From Plectosphaerella cucumerina (Eukaryota; Ascomycota; Sordariomycetes; Glomerellales; Plectosphaerellaceae), in contig JAGPXD010000001.1 in the NCBI GenBank assembly GCA_020746995.1, forward strand, positions 2,294,001-2,358,000: 64,000 bases of DNA, given 5' to 3'. A program made the translations under genes and the position numbers. The stretch's first letter is position 1; each line of letters begins with the position of its first letter. The notes under the pieces are model-generated. The model was not told the origin of the DNA. It was given only the letters and a program-made list of their open reading frames with translations, and made no database searches. This document shows, in pieces, positions 45,669 through 56,555 of this stretch.

Positions 45669-46328
45669 GCAGGTGCTCGGCTTGGACTTTTGCCAGTCAT
45701 CATTTCATGAGTAGCTGTGCTGGCTCCGACGATGAATCCCCAATGGAGAATGGGCCGCCACGTTGGGTTTGCAGGTAGACTTGCTCACCATTTCGCTATT
45801 CTGGATGAGTTATGTTGCAACGTGTACATAGTAATGAAGAAGCGGCTAGACGCCCGATGCCTAGACTACACTCTGCCTTCGCCTCCGTTCCTCTAAGTGC
45901 TCCCACTCGGTTGCCTCCCGCCGCCATGGCCAGGCCTTGCAAGAGCACATGCTTATAAGGCTGCATCTGCCTAGCGATCTCACGGCCAATGACAGCGCCT
46001 TCGCCACGGCGATGAGCAGGGGAACGGACGCACCCGAAAGTTGACAGGGATCGTGATTGGGCGCTAAAGAAGTGCGAGCCTGCCAGTGGATGTCGTGGGC
46101 AGAGGAACAAGCTTGACAAGCATCGAGGCGAGGTGGCGGCGGGGTGGGGGCTGTAGTCGCGATCCTTGGCCTCTGCGTCGGCCCTCGATCACCTGGGGAC
46201 CAACAACCCCGCTCTCAGCTCTGAACGTGTGCATGCTGGATACATTTTCTGGACTTACTGTCAACCTGCTGTGCTCTCAAAGCCAGTCTCTGCCCGATCC
46301 TAAGTCCCTCGTTCTTGTTATCAGCAGC
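45669..46328. other. intergenic
   Basis: No supportable gene. In-frame sequence upstream of 46329 is open to about 46086 but shows no conserved motif and is probably leader. Confidence 0.45.
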
Positions 46329-49300
46329 ATGTTCTCCTTCTCGTCGAAGCCGCAGCACGACGTGAAGCGCATCATCGCCTGTGTCGACGGCACGTGGTAC
46401 AACGCCGACGGCAAGGAAGGTGTGTAGAGAGCTCAGTTATTCCCAAGAAGGGTCTGACGTATCGTCACAGGAAAGGGAACAGGGAACGTCAGCAATACGT
46501 TCCGCGTCTTTGCGTCCGTCAAGCAGGGGACGTTTGAGCAGGACGGGAAGCGGATCAAGCAGGTGGCCAAGTACTTTCACGGCATCGGTGTGAAAACGAA
46601 CGCCTATGGAAAGTACAGTGATGGCTACTCCGGGGGAGGCACCCGGGAAGTCATTCGGGACGTTTACCAGGTAGGTTGAGCGGCTTGAGGTAAATTGCAT
46701 GTCTGACGGGGTTTAGTACTGCTGCTCAGAGGTGACGAGTCCTGACGATGAGCTTTGGTTGTTTGGCTTTAGTCGAGGCGCTTGTGAGTTCCTCTTGGAA
46801 AAGTACCGTATGAGAGACTAACCTATGCCCTCGAGATGTCGTGCGTGCCGTGTCAGCGCTATTCAGGGACATGGCCACGCTTGACAAGCAGAGCACAGGG
46901 CAGTTCAAGAAGGACTACAAGGAGGGGCTGGAGTTTCTCAACGCCAAGCAGAAGAGACAGATGACGGCCCGGAAGGGCGAGGTAGGCTGTTCTGGGTCTC
47001 TTGAAAATTGTGGTGCTGACCAAACTCATGGTACAGCTGTACAAGTTCCTGTTCGTCAACCTCTTATCGATGTTGACCCCCTGGTGACTGACATTCTCAC
47101 AGCCTCGAGAAGACCAGAGAAGGCCCTGTAATTCAGTTCCTAGGCCTCTTCGACACGGTCAAGCAGTCAGTCGCCGACGTCGACTTCGACCTGTCATACT
47201 CACGCTCGATCCGGCACGCGCGCCATGCTCTCGCCATGAACGAGGATCGCACAGCCTTCTTCCCGGAGATCTACAAGACGGACCCAACGCCTGGCTGGGA
47301 GCCCGACTCGATCGTGCAGGCTTGGTTCATGGGCTATCACATCGACATTGGCGGCGGCGCAAAAGAGGATGGGCTCTCGCTCTACCCTTTGCAGTGGATG
47401 CTCATCGAGGCGCAGAAGTTCAACCTCGTTCTTGAGCACCAGCCTCCGAAGTGGATCACCGACAAGGTCGCCATCGAGCACCCGCCGGCCCTGGTGTTGC
47501 CCAGCGTCGTTGGCGAGTCTGGCGCGTCGCTGTCCCTTGCGCCATCGCGGTCCAGTTCGATGACTGGCGGCCCGCCCAGCGAAGACGGCGCGTTCCGGGA
47601 GTGGAAGGTGAGATATGAAAGCGGCTTGGAGGTAGACCTCTACGATTTGAGGTCCTCGCATAAGCACGGTGATCTGCAGAAGTGGGCGGTGAACAAGCTC
47701 AAGAAGAGAAAGGCGAGCTTGGACGACCGGGCGTCGCACCAGGTGAAGCTGAACCCGCCTGAGGGTCTGTTGATGGCGGGCATGCAGCGGCGGCCGAGAC
47801 CGGTGTTTGATGCCAACGGTGTCGTGGGATATAACCCGAAAGGTACGTCGAGTGGCAGTGCATAAGGGAGTGTGAGCTGACAGTGACAGAATCCTATGGC
47901 ACGATCATCCATCCGTCAGTATTCTTCCTGCAAGATACTTACCCCAAGTTTGGCGTCAGGGAAGCGCTCCAGAAAGTCGAGGACCGGCTGGACGAGTTCC
48001 GGCGCCAGCTTCGATCAGTTGATCACGGTGATTTCCTCCCGTGGATGGTGGCGCGGAGCTTGAGGACGCGGTATGAGCAGGTGCGCATTCTCATCTGCGG
48101 CCGGTCTGGGGTTGGCAAGTCGACTTTGCTGAACCGGATATTCGGTGTCGATCTTGTGAGTTGCTCTTTTAGTTGATGATGTGTTGAACTACGTACTGAC
48201 GGGAATAGACGGATGTCAACGAGGACATGAGGGGCGTCCATGATATCGACCGGGGATTTGAGTCTGATCAGTACCCCGGCGTCGTCATCCATGACTCTGA
48301 GGGCTTCGAGGCGGGTGATACTAAGCGCACCAAGGCTTTTGAGGATTTTTTGAAGAAGCGAGCCTCGGCTTGGTGTGCAGATCAGCAGCTGCATGCGGTG
48401 TGGTAGGTCATACCCAATCTCGTCGAAGAAAGAAGCTGACGTGTTTAGGATATGCAACGAGATGGGCACACGGCGGCCGATCGAGACGTCGCTGGAGCTT
48501 GTCCTCGAGGCTCTCGTTCAGCACTGCCCGGACCTGCCTGTGTTTCTCATCGGCACCAAGAAGGATGAGTTCTTGCGCCTCGAGACAGACCTCAGCAGGG
48601 AGCAGATCCGCGCACTGGAGGCCAGACAGGCACCCGAGGAGCATGTCAAGATCAGCCAGGCGTGTGAACTGGAGAAGCGCGATGGATGGAACAAGAGACT
48701 TCAAGCTGAGTGTCCGAGGGCGAGCCAGACGCTGGCCATCCAGCTCAGTTTTGTATCACGAGGTGAGTACCTACTTCGCAACCGAATGCTACATGCTGAC
48801 GATCGTAGATGACATCGAGTCGGTCAGGAACCTGATGCGTCTCACTTTCGAGATGCTGGACTCGGAAAACGTCCGCTGCGGCATGGTAGCGGCGCAGGTG
48901 GTCGATTCGGACCTCAAAGTCAACCAGGCTATCGACGAGACGGTACGGCTGCTTCGCACGGCGGTTAAGGCGTCGTCGCTCGACATGGCGCTCGTCTTCA
49001 CCAGCCCGGCCTCGGCGCCGACATACTCGCGGCTGCTGTGCGGCATCGTCGTGCGGGCCTTTGGTCTCGCAGGGGCGGCGGCAGAAGAAGATATTGACGG
49101 CCTCATGGGTGACATCGTATGGCCGAACCTGTCGGCCTTCATGTCGCGGTCCGTCGCCGCGGCATTTGGCAATATGGCGCTGATGGTCACCTCGCCCATC
49201 TTCCAGGCGCCGCTCGTCACACGGCTGATCTTGAAGTGCGCCTGCGATCTCATCATCATCCTCGACAAAGCGGCGCGCGTCGGCGGGAAGAGAGTGACGA

Positions 49301-49629
49301 GGAGACAGATCGAGGAGGCGTCAGCTGAGTATCAGCGGCCCATCGCGGGGGGCGAGGGGTCGCTCAAGGCCCTTGTGCACCGGCGGATCAACGTGCTCGT
49401 CCCCGTCGTGTCGGCGATCGCGGTGAGGATCTACAAGAAGGATCAGATCGAGGCGATTCGCGCGGGGATCAAGAGCATCGTCGACGGACACCGCATCCCG
49501 GGGGAGGATGTGGCGATTGGGGTGAGCATCTCGAATACGACATCTGTTGACACGCAGTCGTTAGCAGACACGCTGCTGGGGTCCGTGGATGACGAGGACA
49601 TGAAGAAGCTAGAGGAGTTGCAGATATGA
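46329..49629 (+). CDS. Tle1-like (DUF2235) alpha/beta-hydrolase fused to a GTPase domain
   Basis: Ten exons, 46329-46419, 46471-46670, 46717-46783, 46836-46981, 47037-47050, 47103-47842, 47884-48155, 48209-48402, 48449-48762 and 48809-49629, encode 952 aa. Residues 1-420 are a DUF2235/Tle1-like hydrolase: IIACVDGTWYN, nucleophile elbow GFSRGAYVVRAV, QFLGLFDTVK and WFMGYHIDIGGG with the catalytic Asp/His. Tle1 of bacterial type VI secretion is a phospholipase; fungal members are uncharacterised. Residues 490-680 are a G domain: P-loop GRSGVGKST (492-500), DSEG (539-542) and TKKD (611-614). It resembles the HDSxGFE GTPases abundant in basidiomycetes. The helical C-terminus (680-952) contains hydrophobic stretches that may touch membranes. 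All ten exons keep one frame, so this is one fused gene rather than two. Exon 5 is a 14-nt microexon required for frame. Confidence 0.85.
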
Positions 49630-50042
49630 GAGGTCGGGTATAGATGCATCGTTAGATACGACATGTAGGAATTAATGAGTCGCCGCTTTGCATGATGTCA
49701 ATTTCCTGGGCTTGTGGTGAAGGTGAAGTCTGCCCACATGATTCAGGGGTAATCCCCACCACAATGTTTACATAAGCTCTATTTCCGGAGCTTCAGTGTT
49801 CTTGGGGGCCGAACGCGTAAAGTGGCAGCTCTGAATCGACTTGACCCTTAACCACCCAACGTCCGCCCATCCCCCGAATCACACAGACAGCGACGAAGCT
49901 GTGCTACGACCCGTACGACATACCAGGGTCTATCCGAAACATCGAAGCCAACATCATTTCTTCGTCAACACGCATCGCGCCGCACTCCTCAACCCGAATG
50001 GCCATCTAGAGGCCCCGAAGAGAGGCCACCAGGGAATGGCCC
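49630..50042. other. intergenic
   Basis: This is the 3' flank of the hydrolase-GTPase gene and the leader of cdc1. Nothing else is visible. Confidence 0.45.
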
Positions 50043-52253
50043 ATGGCTCCCCCGTACAGCAACGGGTATAGCCCGAACCAAGCTTTCATGCCCCGCCGAC
50101 GGGGCAACGACTTTCAATCGAGAGCCCTTCAGCTCGTTCAAGGCTTCTTGCGAACACTACAAACTCTGTGGTTGCGCCTGCAGAGGCGAGGCGGCCCCGG
50201 CAACATGTCGGACCTGGGGGCGCGGGCGTCGTGGCAGCTGCGGCAGAATCTGACGGCACGGCGCATCCTGAGCTTCCCACACCTGCTGGTAGTGCTCTGG
50301 ATGCTATTCATGCTGTGGGGTGAATATTGGATATTCGGCTCCAAGGTCGACGCCTGTCGGTGGGAGAAATGGGAGAAATGGGTACGATCTCGAGATTCTT
50401 CTGCTCCTGGCGCAACCGTTGCTGACTGACATTCTGTGTAGCCTGCAGGCTCCAACCCTCACCACCTCGTCCTCGTCGCCGACCCCCAACTCATCGACCC
50501 GCACTCGTACCCCGATCGCGCGTGGATCGTCAACGAGCTGACCGTCCTCATCACCGACAACTACCTCCGCAAGGGCTACCGCCAGCTCCAGCAGAAGCTG
50601 CAGCCCGACTCGGTCTTCTTCCTGGGCGACCTCTTCGACGGCGGCCGCGAGTGGAAGACCGCCGTCGGCGAGTTCCGCGACCCGACATGGGCTGAGGGCC
50701 GTCGCCCCAAGAACGAGCGCAAGCTGCTCGACGAATGGCACCGCAAGTACGGCGAGAACTACTGGCTGCGCGAGTACGCGCGCTTCGGTGCTCTCTTCAT
50801 CGATACTTGGCTGCTCGGAGGAACTGGCGCCGGCGCCTGGCAGCGAGGCCGGAAGCTCGTGGCCAGTCTGCCAGGAAATCACGACCTCGGCTTCGGCGAC
50901 GAGGTCAAGGTGTCTGTGCGTGATCGCTTCAGTGCCTTCTTCGGCGACGTCAACCGGGTAGACGTTGTTGGCAACCACACCATCGTCTCCGTCGACTCGG
51001 TCTCCATGAGCGCCGGTTCTTCCGACATGGTCGGCCGCGTCGACTTGAAGCCTATTTATCAGCCCACCGACGAGTTCCTGCAGAGCGTCAAGACCACCAA
51101 GCGCCGCGCTGTCGAGCGTGAGCTGCGCTTCTGGAAGGGTCAGCCCGAAGAGCTTTCCTACCGGCACGAGGTCGAAGACATCACCAAGGCTGATGTCGAC
51201 CACTTCCCGAGCCTCAAGTCCGATGACAACAAGGTGGCCGACTTCCCCACCATCCTCCTGACACATGTCCCTCTCTATCGCGATCCCGGCACCCCCTGCG
51301 GTCCGATGCGCGAGCACTGGCCGCCACTGCCTCGCCCTGCGGGGCAAAAGGAGCCCGTCAAGCCCGATCACCGCAACGCCATTTCCGTGTCCAAGGGTTA
51401 CCAATACCAGAACGTCCTCAGCGAGGACGACTCGGTGCGGTTGATCAAGAGCATCGGCAACGTCAAGCACGTCTTCTCAGGCGACGACCACGATTACTGC
51501 GAGGTTGTGCACTCGGATCGCAAGGACAACGTCCGTGAGATCACCGTCAAGAGCATGAGCATGGCCATGGGCGTTCCCACCCCCGGCTTCCTTATGGTCA
51601 GCCTCTTCAACCCCGTCGACGAGCACGGCCGGCCCCTCCCCGGCGCCCCCGCCCAGACCATGCAGACGCATCTGTGCCTGCTGCCTAACCAGCTCGGCAC
51701 ATTTATCAAGTACGCCGCGTTCATCGTCGTGTGCCTCGCCGCCATCGTTCTGCGCGCCATACTCATACCCATCCTCGGCCTGACGCCCTTCACCTTGTCG
51801 GCAGACCCGTCTGCCGGCCCCCTGCCGTCCCTGCTGCCCTCGTACAAGGACAAGAAGGAAGACGACGGTGGCAACGGCCACCACCCTTCATCCTCTGCGA
51901 CCTCGGGCTCTTCTAAGCACCTCGGCTCGCGCCTATCAAGCTCACGAGCCCGCAGCGGCTCCTTAAGCGTAGACGAAGGCGGTCCCGCGCCGCGCACGCC
52001 ATCCCGCGGTCGAAAGTCCCGGCATGACGCCGGAGGCAAATGGGGCTGGGGCGGCGGCCGCGGGCCACGCATCGATATCTACAGAGACGACGGACTGTAC
52101 GATGGCGGCAAGTCGCGGTCGGTGTGGAAGTCGTCCTCGGGAAGACCGAGGGCAGGCTCGCTGTCGCTCATCGTCCGGGAGATCTTGGCTTGCACGTGGA
52201 GAGTGGCTTGGATGGTTGTGCTCTTCTTCATATATCTCTTACGCTCTGGCTGA
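50043..52253 (+). CDS. cdc1: Cdc1-type metallophosphoesterase, GPI-anchor ethanolamine-phosphate remodelling
   Basis: Two exons, 50043-50381 and 50442-52253, encode 716 aa. An N-terminal membrane helix (LLVVLWMLFMLWGEYWIF) precedes a calcineurin-like domain. Its metal-binding blocks are ADPQ (Asp127), GDLFDGG (Asp176), GNHD (258-261), THVPLYR and GDDHDYC (460-466, with His463). This set, with GDDHD rather than GHxH, is typical of Cdc1/Ted1/PGAP5. A second helix follows (YAAFIVVCLAAIVLRAILIP), then a Ser-rich loop and a C-terminal helix. Yeast Cdc1 is a Mn-dependent ER/Golgi phosphodiesterase that removes ethanolamine phosphate from the first mannose of GPI anchors. Cdc1 and Ted1 are close relatives, but the membrane topology favours Cdc1. 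Confidence 0.9.
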
Positions 52254-52887
52254 AGGCTGGGCGCTTGTATCACCCGCGGCTGTTGTATACGCCCTCCTAC
52301 CTACTTTACTTAATCTCTCATTCGGGACGCCTGGCGTTGGGGGTTGTAGTCTATACGAGTTTCTTTTTGTTTCTGGTAAAGGATGGAAAAGTCTTGACGT
52401 TGGTAAAAAAATAGCCAGGTTGGATTTTCCTCTGTGGCGGCCGGTATGGCTGTGTGATTCAACTTGACATCTGCCTGTAAGGTACCTTCAATATGGTGAG
52501 CACCAATCTTGTGGCCTGGAGCCTTTACTAACTTCCCTATTGTCCTCAGCTGCTCTTTCCCTGAGGTGGAGTGCAAGAGCTCTTTCCTGGGTTGGCACCT
52601 CAGGTGCTGCACCTGCCTCTGTTGGCTCCTGCCCGGGTCGCTCCTGCTGTTCCTACCACAGCTAGCATGGCAGGTGCAAACGCGTCTAGATTCACTTCTG
52701 GCTCCTCCCGCGGCAGGAAGGAAAACAACACAGCTCACCCCGAACTTTTCTTCGGGTGCCTCACACACACCCGATCACATCTACCCAGCACAATCTGCAA
52801 CTCTACGTATCATCCGTCCAACCCAGCCTTGGAGTTTCATCTCCGCCTTTCTTCACTCTCATTGACTGGCGAGTCCTTATATCTCTC
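52254..52887. other. intergenic
   Basis: This is the 3' flank of cdc1 and the leader of the zinc-knuckle gene. An in-frame open stretch upstream of 52888 begins only at a GTG and looks like leader. Confidence 0.45.
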
Positions 52888-54687
52888 ATGGGTTCGCGAG
52901 GCAGCCGGAACCCCGACATCCTCTTTCAACCAGGAGATGTCGAGGTTTCCAACGTCAAGGGTCATGTTTACCTCGTCTACGGCAGCGCAGCCCCCCGGGG
53001 TCCGTTTGTCAATATCGACGAGGTAGGCGGCAACCTTTACCTCCTGGACACCCGGCACCTCGACAGGGAGATGGGAGCCGATGCCGTAACAAGGGGCGCC
53101 CTCATCAGAGGCATGACATCGCACCAGACGAGCCATGCACTCGGATGCCTCAAGATTGCCACTCCCACCTGCGAAGACATCATCATCGTTCACTCCTCGT
53201 TCTCTTCCTGCAAGATTGGACGAGTGGTGGGCGATTTTGTGCCTGTCAATGGACACCTACCGGCGTTCCTCTCTATCCAACGATGGGAAGGACGATTCTT
53301 CAGCGGCGTGAGCGAGGGCATGCTGCCGAACCCTAGTCTCCTGTTCGTCTCCAAGATTTTGAAGGAGCACATGAACAGAGGCCGACTATCCCCATACGCC
53401 AAAAATACCCTCAGCGACCGTCGCGAGACCTTACCTGCGCGTCCCCCTCCCCTCGCCTTGCCTCCCGCCGCCACAGCACCTGTTGCACCTGTCACGCCTC
53501 GTCAGGATGAACCCACGACTGTCAAAGCCGTGCACGAATCGTCACCCTATCTCAGCGAGGGCGAAATCCCCCCCGACTCGAGCGACAGCCAACCTCCTTC
53601 GCGACCAGCCGCCCCCCCATCCGCCCCCAACGTTTGGGTTCTACCGTTCACCAAAGGAGTCCCAGTACCACCAACCTGGACAGCAGATCCATCTACGGTC
53701 ATCTGCGGCAACTGTCGTCAGCGTGGACATCAGGTTAGAGAGTGCGTCGGCCCAGTAGACCGCTATGGCTACATCAGAGGTTGCCCCGTGTGCAACGACC
53801 GAACACATCACCTCGAAATTTGTCCCACCATGAGAGGTCTGGAAAAACCACTCAAGAAAATGCTGTCCTATCAGATGCTATGTGTCTGGCGACAGAACAA
53901 ACCACCCATCCACTCAGATCAGTGCTGGGTTACTGTTTCTGGATACGGGAATGGGCATCCACCTCTCGCACTTCGACCACTCCCGGCGTACGAGTGTACC
54001 GAAAAGTTCTTCATCAGATGGGGGTCGCTCAAGTACAAGGCTTGCTACGGAAACCCAAACTTGAATGGCCTTATCCTGCCTTTGAATGCCACCGTCACCC
54101 CCAAGCCTGGTTCGGAGGCACGGGGCGTCAAGGTTTGGCGGCAGAAGGGGGCAGTCAAGAAGGTCGCGCAGCCGGCAGCAAGCACGGCGGCCGGCAAGGC
54201 GAAGACACCAGTCTCAGCTAAGGCGAAGACCCCTGTGGCTACCAAGGCGAAGATATCGGCTTCGACCAAAGCAAAGACACCGGCCTCGAGCAAGACAAAG
54301 GCCGCAGTAGACAATGCGGCGAGCCCGGCACTGGTGAAGATAGCGACCCCGATGTCAAAGCAGCAAAGGAAAAAGGCGAACAAGCAAGCGAGAGAGGCCG
54401 CGGAGAAGGCGAATGACACTCCTGTTTCCACAAGCACCCCGGCCAACACCCTCAAGAGAAAGGCCCTTGCGCCCCTGGGCGAGCTGGAGCCGGAGATCAA
54501 GAAGCAGAAGGTGTCCTCCTCTTCTCCTCTCCCCTTTCGACCTAGGCTCTCGCTAGTTCCCCCTTCTCTCGACAGATGGGCTGGAGAGTGGCTGGAACGT
54601 ACCTTTCCTGTCAAGCAAGAACCTGAGTCTGAGGTTTCCATGGAGAATCCGGTAGTGAGGGTGAAGCAGGAACCCTGCGATGAATAG
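52888..54687 (+). CDS. CCHC zinc-knuckle protein with Lys-rich repeats
   Basis: An intronless 599-aa protein; 52888 is the first in-frame ATG. The N-terminal 200 residues (GDVEVSNVKGHVYLVYG, LLDTRHLD) look folded but belong to no family I recognise. Two CCHC knuckles follow: CGNCRQRGHQVRECV and CPVCNDRTHHLEICP, both CX2CX4HX4C. Such knuckles bind RNA or single-stranded nucleic acid. The C-terminal third is basic, with about five tandem KAKTP-type units and a KKQRKKANKQAR-like nuclear signal. It ends in two copies of VKQEP, a good match to the SUMO acceptor pattern. The protein is probably nuclear. It lacks reverse-transcriptase or protease motifs, so it does not look like a retrotransposon gag. 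Confidence 0.8.
   Translation: MGSRGSRNPDILFQPGDVEVSNVKGHVYLVYGSAAPRGPFVNIDEVGGNLYLLDTRHLDREMGADAVTRGALIRGMTSHQTSHALGCLKIATPTCEDIIIVHSSFSSCKIGRVVGDFVPVNGHLPAFLSIQRWEGRFFSGVSEGMLPNPSLLFVSKILKEHMNRGRLSPYAKNTLSDRRETLPARPPPLALPPAATAPVAPVTPRQDEPTTVKAVHESSPYLSEGEIPPDSSDSQPPSRPAAPPSAPNVWVLPFTKGVPVPPTWTADPSTVICGNCRQRGHQVRECVGPVDRYGYIRGCPVCNDRTHHLEICPTMRGLEKPLKKMLSYQMLCVWRQNKPPIHSDQCWVTVSGYGNGHPPLALRPLPAYECTEKFFIRWGSLKYKACYGNPNLNGLILPLNATVTPKPGSEARGVKVWRQKGAVKKVAQPAASTAAGKAKTPVSAKAKTPVATKAKISASTKAKTPASSKTKAAVDNAASPALVKIATPMSKQQRKKANKQAREAAEKANDTPVSTSTPANTLKRKALAPLGELEPEIKKQKVSSSSPLPFRPRLSLVPPSLDRWAGEWLERTFPVKQEPESEVSMENPVVRVKQEPCDE
54196..54302 (+). repeat. tandem Lys/Ala/Thr/Pro repeat in CDS
   Basis: About five imperfect 24-nt-scale units encode KAKTPVSA, KAKTPVAT, KAKISAST, KAKTPASS and KTK in the zinc-knuckle protein. 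The pattern resembles linker-histone-like tails. Confidence 0.7.
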
Positions 54688-55271
54688 GCATGGGGCTAGG
54701 TGTTGGTTCTGAGGGTCACTGGTGTTTTGGAGGATCGACGAGACTTGTTGTTGCGGCATGTGTTTATCTTGTGTTCGGTCGACATGTAGAAGTAATTGCG
54801 GATTGACTGAATCACAAAGAAATTCGGTATGCATGGGTTTGATGAAGAAACGCCTGAAAGCATGGCCATAAACACGATCCCTCTGGTGGTCCGGGTGAAG
54901 TACGGGTCTGTCATCGGCCATAGCTCCTGGAAACACCAAGACATGTCCTCCACCCATGTCCTCCACGATGTTCTTTGTGCCTATCGTTTCAAAACGGCGT
55001 TGACGGTTCACCATTTCCCGCGATGGCTACCAAGGAGCTTGATGCGTTCTTTGTGTATCAGTCGGCTCTCACATCGTCATTCTGTGAACAATGTCGCCGG
55101 AAATATGATGGCTGGCGGTACCGACGAAGGGGTTCAGAGACGGAGGGTATAAAATGGATGATGAAGCCGCAAGTCTTGCCCCTGTTGCCATCAGCACTCC
55201 AGAGCCTGGCGCTCCATTTCTCTTCGCTCTTTACATTTCTTTCGTTTCTTTCGTCCTCTTCTCTTCTCGCC
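54688..55271. other. intergenic with TATA-type promoter
   Basis: This region carries the 3' flank of the zinc-knuckle gene and the promoter of the gene at 55272. An upstream in-frame ATG at 55023 precedes the TATA box and is therefore unlikely to be the start. Confidence 0.45.
55148..55154 (+). promoter_or_regulatory. TATA box
   Basis: TATAAAA lies 124 bp upstream of the ATG at 55272, followed by a C/T-rich leader (about 55200-55268). This helps choose 55272 over the in-frame ATG at 55023. Confidence 0.6.
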
Positions 55272-56081
55272 ATGGCTGCGCCAGGCTCTTTTCCCGTTCT
55301 ACCCGACGAGGCTTCCTCCCCATCGTCCGTCAGCACCGTCTCCCCATCATCGGAACTCACCCCCCTTCTGGATGGAGACGCCTACTTCCTCCCGGCCACT
55401 ACCTACGGCGAGGACCATCGTCTCTTAGGGGCTGCCGTCTCCAACTCCTCGCCTACTAGCTCCATCCGCGCGGTTGTCGGGGGTTCCTCGCCGCTTGTCT
55501 ACCCGAGCAGCCCGCCTCTGCGCCCAGAGCACGACGAGCAGCATGTTTACATCCCCGCCCCGACGACGCCGGAGCCCTCGGAGCCCTCCCCCGCATCGTC
55601 ATACTACGAGTCGTCCACGTCCCAGCCTGGGGATACGGCAGCCGGCGTCCTCGACATGCGGGACCTTCTCTCTCGTCTCCTGACCGATCTGGCCACCAAC
55701 CTTGGCGATGAAGCGCACATCCTCGAAGAAGATGTCAGCAATGCAATTGCCTGGCATTTCGACAGGTTGCCGCCAACTGGGCACGTCGCGCTGGCTGTTT
55801 TCGCTCAGGACGTTTTCCAGACGCTCCGTGGCCAACGCACGTCCTCTCTGTCCTCTCCTCCCCGATCAGCTGCTGATCGTCTTGAAGACTGCCCTAGGAG
55901 GAACAGCTGGGACGAGTTGAGCATCTGGCCGCTGGAGCGCCAGCCTTTTGTGCGGAAGCACAGGTTGAAGAAGGTGCTAGAGTCGGGGAACGTGTGCCAA
56001 GGGTTTCTGGCTTTCCTCGAGGCGGAGCATGACGAGTCGATCGATTGGTATACTAGGGTGAGCGAGAGCCAGTTTCATTGA
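55272..56081 (+). CDS. hypothetical protein, unknown
   Basis: An intronless 269-aa protein that I do not recognise. Residues 1-115 are Ser/Pro/Thr-rich and disordered. Residues 116-190 (VLDMRDLLSRLLTDLATNLG and following) and the last 55 residues (RLKKVLESGNVCQGFLAFLE) look helical and moderately conserved in character. There is no signal peptide or membrane helix. A TATA box, a C/T-rich leader, third-position GC bias and clear codon structure over 270 codons support a real gene. It lies between the zinc-knuckle gene and the zinc transporter without any evident functional link. Confidence 0.65.
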   Translation: MAAPGSFPVLPDEASSPSSVSTVSPSSELTPLLDGDAYFLPATTYGEDHRLLGAAVSNSSPTSSIRAVVGGSSPLVYPSSPPLRPEHDEQHVYIPAPTTPEPSEPSPASSYYESSTSQPGDTAAGVLDMRDLLSRLLTDLATNLGDEAHILEEDVSNAIAWHFDRLPPTGHVALAVFAQDVFQTLRGQRTSSLSSPPRSAADRLEDCPRRNSWDELSIWPLERQPFVRKHRLKKVLESGNVCQGFLAFLEAEHDESIDWYTRVSESQFH

Positions 56082-56555
56082 GGGTGAGTGCTGGGACACC
56101 GAGCTGGACTCGGCTGGAATTGTAGGAGTTTCTTGAATGTCTTGGATGTAATCGATGGAGGGTAGTCAACTTTGGATCACTCACACCTCATAGGCTCACC
56201 ATGCCCTCCCTGCCTGAATTAACTGATCTTTTCACTGTAACTGCGGTAGACCCAAAATCAAGCCTCGTGTAGAAAATCCGGCTCAGCTTACAAAAGACCC
56301 CAGACGGCTTCCCCAGCCGTCTGCGATTTTCTCTCGCGCAACCCATAACGCCGTTGTATGCATGTCCCGACCGGCCAAGCTCCCCATGCTCGTGGGGTAC
56401 CTGGCTGATTTTGGTCCCGGTCTAGTTCCTCTCTCCCAACTCGTCACAAACAGCCGCCCAAGCAAAGGTAGTCAAGGAAAAATTAGCCTAGAAAAAGGCG
56501 TGGTAAAGTCAATGCTCGTACATGCCACCACCCAAGCGACCATTCTCGCCGACCC
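56082..56555. other. convergent intergenic region
   Basis: This holds the 3' flanks of the 55272 gene (+) and the zinc transporter (-). Nothing else is visible. Confidence 0.45.

Noticed and set aside
46086..46328. N-terminal extension of the hydrolase-GTPase
   Set aside because: The in-frame sequence has no family similarity, and the conserved domain starts a few residues after the ATG at 46329.
50304..51470. 388-codon minus frame antisense to cdc1
   Set aside because: The plus strand has the full metallophosphoesterase motif set; the antisense has none.
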